Below, piece after piece: positions 13,813 to 26,364 of a DNA stretch of 64,000 nucleotides. How positions within the stretch are numbered: position 1 is the first letter of the stretch; every line of letters starts with the position of its first letter. Under the pieces are notes generated by a model. The model saw only the letters and a program-made list of their open reading frames with translations, was not told the DNA's origin and made no database searches. The stretch is taken from assembly GCF_964340395.1 (NCBI RefSeq), contig NC_135550.1, forward strand, positions 32,575,676 through 32,639,675. The letters are read 5' to 3'. A program made the position numbers and the translations under genes. Origin of the DNA: Glandiceps talaboti. Its lineage: Eukaryota > Hemichordata > Enteropneusta > Spengelidae.

Positions 13813-14655
13813 ATGGATCAGCAAAGCAATCGTCCAAAGGATGGTTTTAACAATTTACATAAACCGGTGCTGCCGAAAATATTAAATTTGTCATCGGCAT
13901 CGGCCGTCAGGGAAGAACAGCGGCGACTTCAGAAATTGAAAGAGTCTATTGAGAATAACTTCCAGTCACAAATGTCACTTGTGGAACGCAGACATAGAGA
14001 GATGGAGGAGCACCGTCTAGAAGTGGAACTAGAAGCTAACAAAAGAGTAGCTCGGATGGAGACATTCAGAATGAAAGAGGTAAAGTCAGAAGCGGCCACA
14101 TTAGCACGATTAGCTAGAAAACCTTTAAAAGAAATCGCTAAAAACGACAACATGTTGAGTTCTAGAAATGAATCGGGCGCAGAATATCGTCAAAAAGAGA
14201 CATTGTCAAGGAAATCGCGACGCACTGCACATATTGAGTCCCCTCGACTTAACAGTCTTCGTCCACGTGGGCAGACTTTGGGGTATGATCCACAGCAGGA
14301 TTTAATAGATCTTGGACTAAGATCCCCTAACTGTATTCGTTCAGATCATTGCTTCTTCGCAACACTAACAACCCTAGAGGAGAAGCACGAAGAGAATGGA
14401 TCTGGTGCTGACCGCAGACGTAAACGGTCACATAAGAAGTCCCGACACAGAGGAAAACGTACGACGACTGAAAACAGAAGTAATACGAAACACACTGACG
14501 GATCAAGAAGTTCAGGATATACACATAAGGTCGACTCAGACATCAACTCTACGGAAAGACCGCCCTCAAGATGTGGTTACTATTACAACGGCACATTCGT
14601 AGACTTCGACGAACTAGAGATGATTTCATCTCCAGAACCAGAATGCAGCTATTAG
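13813..14655 (+). CDS. unrecognised basic coiled-coil protein, single exon, 280 aa
   Basis: I do not recognise this protein. The frame opens with ATG in a CAAGATGGA context and runs 280 codons without an intron. Residues about 32-85 are dense in Glu, Arg, Lys and Leu (REEQRRLQKLKESIE, VERRHREMEEHRLEVELEAN) and should form a coiled coil. A disordered Ser/Arg/Lys-rich part follows, with a basic stretch RRRKRSHKKSRHRGKR near residue 205 that could be a nuclear localisation signal. The end is Tyr-rich then acidic (CGYYYNGTFVDFDELEM). There is no signal peptide or membrane segment. An AATAAA at about 15004 may end the transcript. Length and composition make it much more likely real than chance. 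Intronless structure could mean retroposition or a lineage-specific gene. Confidence 0.7.
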   Translation: MDQQSNRPKDGFNNLHKPVLPKILNLSSASAVREEQRRLQKLKESIENNFQSQMSLVERRHREMEEHRLEVELEANKRVARMETFRMKEVKSEAATLARLARKPLKEIAKNDNMLSSRNESGAEYRQKETLSRKSRRTAHIESPRLNSLRPRGQTLGYDPQQDLIDLGLRSPNCIRSDHCFFATLTTLEEKHEENGSGADRRRKRSHKKSRHRGKRTTTENRSNTKHTDGSRSSGYTHKVDSDINSTERPPSRCGYYYNGTFVDFDELEMISSPEPECSY

Positions 14656-17649
14656 GCCTAGATCTAAGACTTGTAGATCGATGTGGACGTTCTTGATGAA
14701 CATTCTCGATCTCGGACGACGTGGCATTTATTCCACATTGTACAGAATTTTGATTTACTAACAATGTGTTACATTCAAGGAATAAGGTTTCGTCATCTGA
14801 TTACGTAACTTACTTCTTTTTCTTTTTTTACAAAAGACATGCCAAATACATTGTGTACACTACCATGTATATAAATATATGTATAAGTGATTGCGAGTAA
14901 ATGCCAGTAGTCAAATTTATAAGGTACGATAATTGTTGTTCTAATTTCAAAATTGGTTATTAGGAGAAATTATCAGAAGATGGGTGGAAGAGATGGGAAG
15001 AAACAAATAAACAATTTTTATTCGTTCCTTGTTTGGATAGACCCGTTAAAACTAGGGGTGGTGGTGGGGGGCTTGTTTTTTCTTAGCTGCGTTTCTAACT
15101 GTATTCGTTCAGTGATGCCTAGGGAACCAATATAAGTCATTTTTCACCAATCTTGTATCGCACGACGTCGTCTCTGAAAAAGAAATATAGCATTTGGCAA
15201 ATATAGCTTAGAAGGATCCTGATGCTCTGGCTTGTTGTATGGGGGAAGGTATTATGGGAAATAAGAAAGTTAGGAGCTTCACACACCTTGAAGGTGTTGA
15301 ACCATTGCAACGTGAAGTTCCTGTCTTTACAGAAAGAAATACAGCTATAGGTAAATCAGCCTCGCCTTTGAATTCATAAAGATCTTGAACGCTTCTGAAA
15401 ACAGCATAAGTGAATGTCAAGACGTATCATCTCGGACATGGATATTAGTGGGATGAAAGTGTGACAGGGACATGAATACGTACATATCACGTGACGGGTG
15501 ATTAAACACATAAAAGTATAGATTACAGTGATAAAATTCTTGTGCAATTGGCCCAGCCCAAGGTTTTTATTTTAAAAGATTATACACACTACGAAATTGA
15601 TATTTTCCTCTTTTTACCATCTTTTGCTAACTGTCACTTTTCTGGACATATAGTGTTGCTTTCTTGGATGTAGACAGAATCGTCATGACTGAGTAGACCT
15701 TTCCGGCATAAATTTATAGAAAATATAACGAGGGTGTGTGTTACAGACAAGGGGTCTAGTCACACTTTGATTTAACCCCCCCCCCCCCACAACATTCTTC
15801 AAAGTTTCCCTAGACTCCAAAGTGTAGTTTAAAAATCATAGGCCTAAATCACGGGAGTTTGTATTTATTCTGTGAAATTGTTTTTGTAAATTAATTGAAA
15901 CTGAAATAAATTTAAATAAGTATGACAAACATAAAGCAGGTATTAATACAAATCTATCGCTAGACATGTGGCACTGAAGGACACGCGTAGCATAGAAGAA
16001 TAGAACATTGCACTGCTCGAAGCTCGCTAATATACTAGTATAGGACTGTTCTACTCATTACTTTTGCACTCACTAATGTACCGTACACATACATTGAACT
16101 AAAGGACGGACACAAAAAAAACACCTTCGTCGTTACATCCGTTAGTTTTCTACGCGTGTACTGTTTCGCATGGTTGTTCCGCAACAAAGGGTAAATTTTA
16201 GGAGTATGTAATAATATCGTTCCTTAAATTTCAGACTGTGAGGTACGCCATGTCTTGTCACTCCAACCTCCTCGCCGTCCTACTCTAAGGGGTTGACCGA
16301 TGTGGACATGTAAGGTACGCCATGTCTTGTCACTCCAACCTCCTCGCCGTCCTACTCTAAGGGGTTGACCGATGTGGACATGTAAGGTACGCCATGTCTT
16401 GTCACTCCAACCTCCTCACCGTCCTACTCTAAGGGGTTGACCGATGTGGACGTGTGAGGTTGCCATGTCTTGTCACTCCAACCTCCTCACCGTCCTACTC
16501 TAAGGGGTTGACCGATGTGGACGTGTGTGGTACGCCATGTCTTGTCACTCCAACCTCCTCACCGTCCTACTCTAAGGGGTTGACCGATGTGGACATGTAA
16601 GGTACGCCATGTCTTGTCACTCCAACCTCCTCGCCGTCCTACTCTAAGGGGTTGACCGATGTGGACGTGTGAGGTTGCCATGTCACGTCATACCTTACAG
16701 TACAGACTACTGAAATTGTGTTATGTGCTAAACATCTGCGGACCTGGGTGTTTATTACTCATCTATCGCACAAAGAAACACAGTAATTAATTTGTATTGA
16801 TTTTCAGGGTTTATTGCAGCAAGGCTAGTGTATAATAGTGTGACTTACAACTCACTGCTTGGTGTGTCCCAAACGAAGAAGATGATGATGATAATCGCAT
16901 GTTTATTTGACAACTCAACTAGATCGTGTATTAGGCACATATGATCATTTTTGTTACCCCCCCCCCCTTCTACAAAAAAATGAAATGGTATCGTTATCAT
17001 ATCCCATGTCCAATTGGATCTAACACAAATCTACATGAATATTTTCAAAGTCCCAAAATCTTCTAATTTTTTATTGTTGGTGCTCATGAAAACATTAATG
17101 CGTCGATACTGACACTTGAACATGTACAAAATGCAATTTATATTGGTGGATTTAATGTAAAATCTTCCTTTTCATTAAAAAAACACGTGATAATTCCAAA
17201 ACAATCAGTAACATACACTGGTAACAGACATATGTGATATTTAGTAAAAGTGTTGCGACTGGTTTTGTCTATGAGACAATTTGTCTATTGATTCTTCCAT
17301 GGACGGTGAGATGTGAGTCAAAGTTCAGTTGCCATCGTCTTGGCAACACGGGGAAATCACTGCATACATGTAAATGCCAAAACTGAGTGCTGTATACTGT
17401 ACACGATGGCGATTAATGAAATGGTCATGTCTATCCAGGTGTAACAAAATATTGGTTGTGGCTTCACGACAGAAATGGGATATATCCTACGAGGAAATGG
17501 CCGTTCTTTAGCTTAACAATAATCTTTGAAACAGATGTACTTGATTCAAAAGAATGTTGGTGAGGCAAACTCTTCTTCCACTAGAGTGTAGACCTAAATA
17601 ACAAATCACTGATACAGACATTGCTTTCCATAGGAATACAATGTTCAAT
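14656..17649. other. spacer with 72-bp minisatellite
   Basis: Apart from the possible poly(A) signal near 15004 and the array at 16242-16690, I see only AT-rich sequence with C-runs near 15775 and 16960. No exon could be supported. Confidence 0.5.
16242..16690. repeat. 72-bp GC-rich minisatellite, about 6 copies
   Basis: The unit holds GGTACGCCATGTCTTGTCAC, CTCCAACCTCCTC, CGTCCTACTCTAAGGGG and TTGACCGATGTGGAC. Copies are 95% or more identical, with two sub-variants (GGACATGTAAGG and GGACGTGTGAGG). The final copy breaks off after GCCATGTCACG. Base composition is much more GC-rich than the surroundings. Confidence 0.93.
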
Positions 17650-20600
17650 TCACTCTGTCTTCGCAAGTAGTGGTGGTAGTTTTTGAGTACTACTGCCCTG
17701 TGAACTGGCAGTTAAGTTGTTTGATCTTGGAATGGTAGCTACCCCCATAGCTTGAAGCTTTCTCCCGCGCAAAGTACCCCCGATAAAACTACCCGCATGA
17801 CGTTTCTTAACGTCTTTAACGCGTCGTAACCAGTTTTCACGACTGATGTCCTTCGTATCGGTTGCATTGTAAACAGCGGGAAAGGACAGTTTTGATTTGC
17901 TTTGGTTATTTCGTTCTCTCTGTTCTTCCAGTACGTCTTTGGTATAATCTTGGTGTCTAGTTTCTGAATATCTAGATGGTGTCGTCAGAGTTATTTTATT
18001 CAGACTTACTTCGCTGTCTGCCTTTTTCAAACAACTCTTTAAAGGACTGCTTTTATTTGACCTCGTTTGATCACTGCCATCAAAACCCTTTGTAAATTTT
18101 ATATACTTTCTATCATGGTCACGTTCCTCCAGTTCGGGAAGAAAACTGACGTGATACTTGGCTCTCGTCGAATCTCCACTTTCGTTGACACTGCTGACGG
18201 GTTTTCCGTAGTACTGCTTCGCCCGAGCATACTTCTGACCATCCTCTACGGGGTTGGTCCACAGTTTAGTTTGTTCACTCACTAGAGGGGGCAGCCGAAA
18301 CTCAATATTCACATACTTTACCTGACCGTCTACATTTCTGTCGGTAACCATTTGCCTTGCTTTTCTAATTTCTGACTCAGTTCTTTCATCTTCACCGCCA
18401 CGGTCACGGTGATGATGATGATCCAGAAGATCTTCATGTTCTCCGCGCAAGTAATATTTGTTTCTCCGATGTATTTCTTGTGCCCTTTCAGTCAGTTTGT
18501 TTTTCAGTTTTTCTTTGTAACCTTCCAGTAATTCTAATGACCTGCGTAATCTCTTCTCTTGTCGTCTAAATCTACACACCTGAAGGGATTTCTCAATCTC
18601 TAGTTGTTTCAGAATGACGTCTAGGCGAGTTCTTTCCAGTTCATTCATCAGAGTTGCGTCGTAGTGCATCTTTTTTCGTCTTTTTGCCAGCCATGTATAC
18701 CTTTCTTGGAGTCGATCTCGAGCCAATCTGATGTCGTTATCGCTTGATGCTTCTGATAGTGCGCATGTCTCAAAGGGATCCAAGTGTTCACCTACGTAAG
18801 GAAATGAAAATGAGATATTCTTTAAAATCAATTATTCATTTATGTTACAAGGGACATGCATATATAAACTTAATTTTTTTCAAGGACAACATTCATATCT
18901 AGTCTTTCGCAGATCTTTCGTAAATCAACTGCTTTGCGCTCTAAGTTGAAATCCAAAATCCCGAAAATATTCACATCTCCGGCGGCAGACAGCTGAGAGC
19001 ATTTGATACATCGTTATATGTGACGGTCAATGACCATCAAGCTATAAACATTAATATAGGTATACCATAACATTATCGAGTGATCCTTGTGAATTGGTCG
19101 TAAATGTTTACTGATTCACAATGATCTACAGCTCTAACGTCTTTCAAGGGTTATGATGATGTCAACGCTTTGACTAGATTGTTGTAGGAGAATGTCTTCA
19201 GACTCAATTATCGTCTACAGGTACAGCTGCACCACCTGTGTAAAATTAACTGGGTAGTTATGAATCATATATGAATCTTTAGCTGTAGTTTTCCAAACAG
19301 TTAAAATTCCTACTTTGTCTGAATAGAAGACCAAAAAAACGTCACGTCCAACATGTAGCAATATCGTTTATGAGTTTAGCTCAGCAACCACACCATTCTG
19401 TTTAAAAATATTGCGTCTTCTCTTGATCAACGTAAAACATACCGTCATCATTCGCTTCCTTTCGTTTAGTGTCGACGTTGTTGCTACCGAAGTAGACCGG
19501 AATAACGTAAGTTGAAAACCATGCTGACGGTTTTACAACCGTTCCCTTCAGCTGAGCGTTGTTTTGGTCCCAGTTATGATATTGTTCCGGGGGTTCGAAA
19601 CTAATTTCCGGCATCTTATACAATAGAGGCCCTCCTTGACGAAGCTTAATAGTAATAACTGTGTTCACATTACCCAAACATTACAAAATGGAAATGTAAA
19701 TGGACTTGAGTCGATACAACAAACTGTTGGTATTGGATTTAGTGTCTGCTACTACACATTATCGTATTAACAATAGTTTATCGATGTTACTCTTTTGACC
19801 ACGATCGATCCCACCCGTCCAAACCTTTGTTTGTTATGGCGAGATTCTATTCGACCAGTAATAAATGATGCACAACGCGATGAAGGGTATAGCAACTATG
19901 TGGGCATAGGTGTAAATAAGTAAAAATATCGAAATAAGTCCCTGGATGGTTGGATAAACATTTTAAACATGTTAATATGTATTACACGTATTTATAATAT
20001 AGCTAGGTTGATTGGCACTTTCACAACCAATCAGCAAGCATGGAAATGACCATTGCATCAACAAGGTGGAGTTTGATGTTTGACTTTCTGATACTGGCAA
20101 TTGTGAAATAATTACTATGTACAACGGGCCCAGGGGTGTGAAACATTGAGGAATAAACGAACTACAGAGGCATGAGAAAATAGCTCAGAGTTCAGTCTTT
20201 CGGCTGGATTAACTGTATTATTAATTTATCAACACATAAACAGTAAGCGGTATATATATACTATATATACTATATACAAAATTCCTGGTGGTAGCCCAAA
20301 TGTTAACATTAGCATCTGTAGACCACAAATACACTATTCGACGGTAATACCATCGTAATGAAAAATCCAAAGTATACAGCTTTCCTTTGTGTATTACTTA
20401 TCAAAGGAAATATTATTGTATATAGTGGTGTAGCATTGATCTGACACTCCCTATACAGCCAATTACAACACACGCATGCACGCACGCGCACGCACATATG
20501 TTCAGGTCCTGGGTTGGTTTATTTAATGTGTACATATATAGACAAGGAAGTATCAAGCAATTAACAGTTTTTTCTGGAGTTGATTTCTATTCGTCATAAT

Positions 20601-21853
20601 ATGTTTATCGTCACCGTGACTTTGCGATACTCAAATTCATAAGCTTACTGATGTCCATTGCATGAACAAAGTATCACAAATTCTGTCTTTAATTTCCATA
20701 TTGGAATATTTTGTGTTTTATGGTACAAAATCTTAGTGTAACATTTAAATAGTTTGTCCGTTTTTATTGCATCTAACATTCTTCGGTAACGGTTTACCTA
20801 TACAGAAGTGTTCTTCATATATGCTATATGACCATGATGGTGTAAATCAATATTAAACAATCGACACAACCGGGGAGTGAAACAATGAAACATCACTGAC
20901 TGATCGATCGATCCCAATATTTACCCCAGAGCAGTGGACAGCCGCAGTAACCATTAAACTAGCAATATGGAAAACAATCGGCCCGTCACGTGAGTGAATA
21001 GTAAAACGTCTGCTGCAAATTGTTTCTCGATCTAATTTTCAAACTTTGTTGAATCTCAAGTTGTAAATTTAGAAGGAAAGGAAAGGGCATGGTAAGTTGT
21101 AGAACTGACGTCCAATGCAAAAAAACAACAACAACAGACCAGACCAGAACAGAACAGAACAGAACAGAACAGAACAGAACAGAACAGAACAGAAAAAAAT
21201 AAACCAAGTCCAGCCCAGCCCAGCCAAACAAAACAAACAAAACCAAACAAAATTATTATTGGTTACGTTCTAATAAGTGGCATTATTTGGGTTAAGCTGT
21301 CGATTTTAGATTTCATTACACACAGACAGACAAGGACTGTTTTACAGTACTACGTTATGGTCGTATAGTGCACGGTCAACGTCACTGATGCCATAACGTC
21401 ACTGATGCCATAACTACCAAGGTGGGTTGCTATGGATCACACTTTTGCTGTTATGTAGTATACACATTTACACCACTAAAATTACGTACACGTATACCGT
21501 CGCCTAAAATGTCACGAACTTAGCAAAATGCCATAAATGAGATTGATATCGTTACCTAGGTATGTGTATATGTCAACTGACCCATGGCTGAACTCAACTC
21601 ATGCCTGGCAGATAGAGAACCGAATCATTCACACTTTTCGAGTCATGAATACACGAGAAATCTCTCAAATTTCAAATGACAATGAAAATAATTGAAGGCA
21701 AGATTTTGTCGAATGAATGTACATAAAATTGATGAAACAATAAGTATATATGTGTGGCATTATTAGTGAAAGGAATTCATTGTAGTTACCTCCTTTTTTG
21801 AACCAAAGAGAGACGCTAACACCCCGACGACCATTAGCATTCCTTATCATCAT
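17650..21853 (-). CDS. unrecognised charged coiled-coil protein, 3 exons, about 473 aa
   Basis: I do not recognise this gene. Proposed exons in transcript order: 21790-21853 (ATG, donor GGAG|GTAACT), 19443-19658 (acceptor ACACAG, donor GACG|GTATGT) and 17650-18791 (acceptor TTACGTAG, stop at 17650). All three join in phase and give 474 codons. The last junction is firm; the first exon rests on phase and context only. If it is wrong, translation may start at the Met of MPEISFEPPEQ in exon 2. Residues from about 105 to 215 are a strong coiled coil rich in Arg, Lys, Glu and Leu (RLARDRLQERYTWLAKRRKK, RFRRQEKRLRRSLELLEG). After a His/Asp-rich linker (HHHHRDRGGEDERTE) the rest is basic and probably disordered, ending STQKLPPLLAKTE. 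There is no membrane segment or catalytic motif. Confidence 0.65.
21146..21195. repeat. (CAGAA)n microsatellite
   Basis: Nine to ten CAGAA units lie in the first proposed intron of the 17.6-kb minus-strand gene. Neighbouring CCAGCC repeats extend the low-complexity patch to about 21225. Confidence 0.85.
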
Positions 21854-24800
21854 CGTTGTTGTTAATCCACTACGAACCCTTGTAACAAGAACGAATTCCG
21901 TGGCGATCCGGATCCAGTCGTCGTTTCCTTTCGTTTACGTGATTTCTACTTTGAAATTAATTCTGTTTTAACTGCCAATTGACATCAATCTTCAACTTAG
22001 ATACTAGTAATAACCCGTCCATTTACCCTCTTCATGAAACGTTGCCACTATACCACAGGGTATAGTATTTAAATCCAGCTATAACCATGCCCAGCTCGGT
22101 TCAAATTAGAAGGTCACACAGCGGCAAGGAATGTCGTGATATACATCCTTTCATATTTTCTGAGGGAGATTTGGTAGTATTCATGTAAAATGAAAAGACT
22201 GTATAAGCCTACAGCGTTAATATAAACCTCGATGCTAAATATATACACTCCAGACTAAAGATCTTTACAGGTGTGTATACAAGTGTTTTGATATTTAATA
22301 CTCTGTGAGCTAGCCAACGGTGTTGTATTCTGTTTTGACTCGCACCGTTTTCAGACGAAACAGTGGTTTTAGGATACATTTGTGATGGATGTATACACAC
22401 ATTGTTGTTAATATAATCCGGTCGTCAATTAATCTCTTAGTGAATAAAGAATGAATATTGTAACTTTATTTATACCTGGACTATAGTTGTCACTAACTTT
22501 ATTTATACCTGGACTATAGTTGTCACTAACTTTATATAACACTTCAAAGAATTGGTCCGAGGAGAAATGTGAGGATTTGTTTTGTGTGAATTTCCAAACT
22601 ACTAAACTGCAGGCGACAAATTCGTCGCCCTGTGAACAAAATGGTGCTTTACATACGGTCTAGTTGTTTCTCAAAAGAAAATTATATTGAGTAATACTGT
22701 TCTTTGACGTAGCTGATGAAACATACAACGGTATGTAGCGTCAGTGTGTTGTCATGGTGAAGTAATATAGCTACTCAATGTACTACAACGGAGGCTATGG
22801 GTGGTTTTTCCTAATTTGATTTCGTTCAAATTGAGTCATTAATAAGATTAATTTGTACCCGTAAAATACCCAGCGTGTTCATATGTATGGACTTGTGTAT
22901 CAAGGAAACTCCATTAAGCAGGTATATTGGAAGTGTTCGTCACAATCACATAAAAAAAGAATTGGAATACTATGGATTACAACATGAGAAACATTACTGA
23001 CCGCGGTCCATGAGGTGATACGTGGCTGGAAAATAAAGTCTTTCCTATATACGTGTACGTGTCAGTAATCTGGATTGGGGTCATTCTCTTACACCACGGG
23101 TAAATAACATAATGTACATATTGTTTGTCTGTATGATGACAAATAAGTGGAAAATATAAATTTGAATTTTATATAATTTGAACTACAAAATTAAAAGAGT
23201 AAACAACGAATATTTCGAAATGCCTTTTGCGGTCATGATAAATGTCCACCACATCACCATTATTCTGATATCTAATAAGCATGTCCTGATAATTCGCTCT
23301 TAATTTCAGTACAGTCGACATACTTTTACATTTTTTTATTATTATGACCAAGTACAATACATGTGTATACATAGATATGACTATCATCGAGACCAGGTGT
23401 GAACTAGCCACATGATACCATGTCTAATTTGCAGGCCAGTTGCAATGAGTTGTTTAGCACCGATTCGACAAATTTAATTAACACAGGCCTTATACAATCA
23501 AGGAAAAACTGCAGTAATTCTATTACAATAGGTAATCAAGGGAGATGAGATCCGAGTAAAACTGGTTTGTCATCAGTGTCGTTATGTTCGCCATAAGATG
23601 ACTGACACGGCTTCATGGCAACAGACGCTTTATATTACGAATTGAAACATATTTACAAATCCACCAAACACTTACCAGATACGAGCAATGTGATATTCCA
23701 ATCCTTGATAGATATAAAATAATTTGTATATATTGGTAACAACTCTCCAAATTGTACGTAAGCATAAGGAGAATGCGAGTTGGTCGATAGTGAAGAAATG
23801 TCGACCACACCATCAACAAATGTTTGAAAGTACAATTTGTCGTAATGTATACCGGTACTACTTGGCGAGTGTGATTGCTAGGTGCATAAATATTTTATAT
23901 TTCCCGTATTATGATAAAGCAGTGACTGAGCCAAAGATAAACTAGATTAACTTCCGTTGCGATTACTTTAGCGACATTTCATTGTGGCTTATACGTATCA
24001 CCTGTCTCTTTTTTGAAATCCAATTGTTGTTCTTTCACAATAAGCTATTACTTTCATTTTTTACATCTCCTAATATTTGAATGGGGAAGCCAAGAATATG
24101 GCAATAAACCACACAATACCCACAAATACGAAATCCACGTTGATTTGTGTTACAATATATACAGACCAAACTCTACACTTCCAATTTCAAATAATTGTCA
24201 AAAGCACAGCATGAGTGGTCACGTGGATGAGTGGATCTCAATCTGCCATATGCATTACGGTGTCTGGTAGTTAGTGGTAACCAGACTTTGTTGAGCTTCT
24301 CAAATACTTTACCTCTGTATGATTAATGGATGAAAGTGATTTTTTGTTAAATTTTGATTCAGGAGAGGTCAGGGTCAAAAATACAGATACTAACAGAAAG
24401 GTTCACTTAAATACAGGCTATGCAGTTTTTTCGTTGTGTAGTAAAAATTAATGTTTTCCAATAAATGTTGCCGCTCACCATTCAGTCATTGCTCATGGCG
24501 TCACAGTCAAGTATAATGACACCAGCAGAAAGGTAACACATTATACTATAGTAGTAATATGGGGATAGACATTTGAATGGGAGTCTATATATTACACTGT
24601 TTAAGTTGTGTTGTAAATAGTCAAATTTGCATAATTTCATGAAACGAAGTGATGTGCAATATGGACATACGGAACCCATTGTAACACTTTTCACTTCTGA
24701 ATGTCTTTGTAATCAATGACAATTGTACACTATCGTTTTTGTCAGATATGAGAGGGGGGGGGTTAACCACCAAATGATCTTACCACAGCAGAACACTTTT

Positions 24801-25215
24801 AAGTTGTCAGATTGCTAAACACAGTGTCTCTTGTGTCAACTTGCAGCTTGGTTGAACCACGTGGTCAAAAAGTACATGACGCAGAATCCTCATTATGAAG
24901 ACGTTCTCAGTATTAAGTCATCATATATTGTCTTCTCGTATATAACACATCACTTAGCTTACACTCAAATGGTTCATCAAACTTGTGAGTTTGTAATGGT
25001 ACCAAATCTAAAATTGTATAGAGTTTGATATGTTGTACACAAAACTGACTAAAAGGTGACCTCAAAACATCTGTATACTTGTCGTATACAGTGGATAGTG
25101 GTCTTTACAATGATGTCTGTCATGGTGCTTTTACTAAGTATATAGGTTACTTATAACGCGATGATATTAATAATCCCTTTACAACCTGGTTGTACTTCTA
25201 GCCATAGTGACCTAA
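21854..25215. other. gene-poor AT-rich spacer
   Basis: I see no supported coding exon. A 33-bp segment starting AACTTTATTTATACC is duplicated in tandem (about 22462-22527). The first few hundred bases may be the promoter of the minus-strand gene to the left. Confidence 0.45.
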
Positions 25216-25224
25216 TATGCAGAT

Positions 25225-26355
25225 GATTCTAGGACAACTGCCCCCCGGACAACTGCCCCCCGGACAATTGCCCCCGGACAATTGCCCCCGAAGGACAATT
25301 GCCCCCCGGACAATTGCCCCCCGGACAATTGCCCCCGAAGGACAACTGCCCCCCGGACAATTGCCCCCGAAGGACAATTGCCCCCCGGACAACTGCCCCC
25401 GAAGGATAACTGCCCCCCGGACTACTGCCCCCGAACGAAAAAAAAACTAGTATTACAGATGTACGGGTTTGTCATTCATTAAAAAGTCACCGTCGGCAAC
25501 TTACCGCCGCAATTTGCGTACATTAAACTCACTACATTCACATGTTTTACTCTATAGTTATCTGTGATAATTGTTACGTCATTCATAAATGTCGGCATGA
25601 TGATTTAACTTACCGCCGTAATTTGCGTACATTATACTCACTACATTCACATGTTTTACTCTATGGGATGGCACCGCAGAATGCAAGCCAACGTTGCTTC
25701 TCATCACCCAAATATATGGCGATTTCGCAATATTCTGAAACGTGAGCAGGCACTTAACAACGTCGTCATCAACCAAATGAACCACAACGTCGACAGTATC
25801 AAGATTCCGCAGCCAGAATCCATGCAATAGTGCAAGATTTTGAAAATCGTCACGTGCTAGATTTTCTTCGGGGAATAGCCCACAATTTACAGTTTTAAAC
25901 ACTGGCTGATCATGATAAACCGAGCCGAGTCACCATTTACTGTCACCAAAGTCTTACGAGAATGTACATTCTGAGTCTCAATATTTTTTCTACTTTTGAC
26001 TCGTTTTCTATCTTGTTACCTGTATATGTTGTATTGAACTGATAATAAATAAATCTTTTCCAGTAAAAAAAATGACTTCGTGTTTGTGTTTAGTGAGTAT
26101 AATGTACGCACATTGCGGCGGTAAGTTGCCGACGGTGACTTTTTAATGAATGACAAACCCGTACATCTGTAATACTAGTTTTTTTTTTCGTTCGGGGGCA
26201 GTAGTCCGGGGGGCAGTTGTCCTTCGGGGGCAGTTGTCCGGGGGGCAATTGTCGGGGGGCAGTTGTCCTTCGGGGGCAATTGTCCGGGGGGCAGTTGTCC
26301 TTCGGGGGCAATTGTCCGGGGGCAATTGTCCGGGGGGGGCAGTTGTCCTGTTACC
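25225..26355. mobile_element. 1.13-kb foldback transposon with tandem-repeat arms
   Basis: Both ends consist of repeated GGACAATTGCCCCCGAA / GGACAACTGCCCCCC modules (25230-25437, and inverted 26190-26350). Each arm continues inward with a unique inverted segment (left ACTAGTATTACAGATGTACG through CACCGTCGGCAACTTACCGC, right its complement), so the inverted repeats are about 300 bp. The element is bracketed by TATGCAGAT on both sides (25216-25224 and 26356-26364), a likely 9-bp target duplication. The middle (about 25560-26080) has no intact gene; a minus-strand open stretch of 107 codons has no recognisable transposase motif. Structure fits a Foldback-type or long-TIR non-autonomous DNA transposon; superfamily not assigned. 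Confidence 0.8.
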
Positions 26356-26364
26356 TATGCAGAT

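Noticed and set aside
25198-25482. Pro/Gln/Asn/Cys-rich frames at both ends of the foldback element
   Set aside because: They are translations of the GGACAATTGCCCCC modules.
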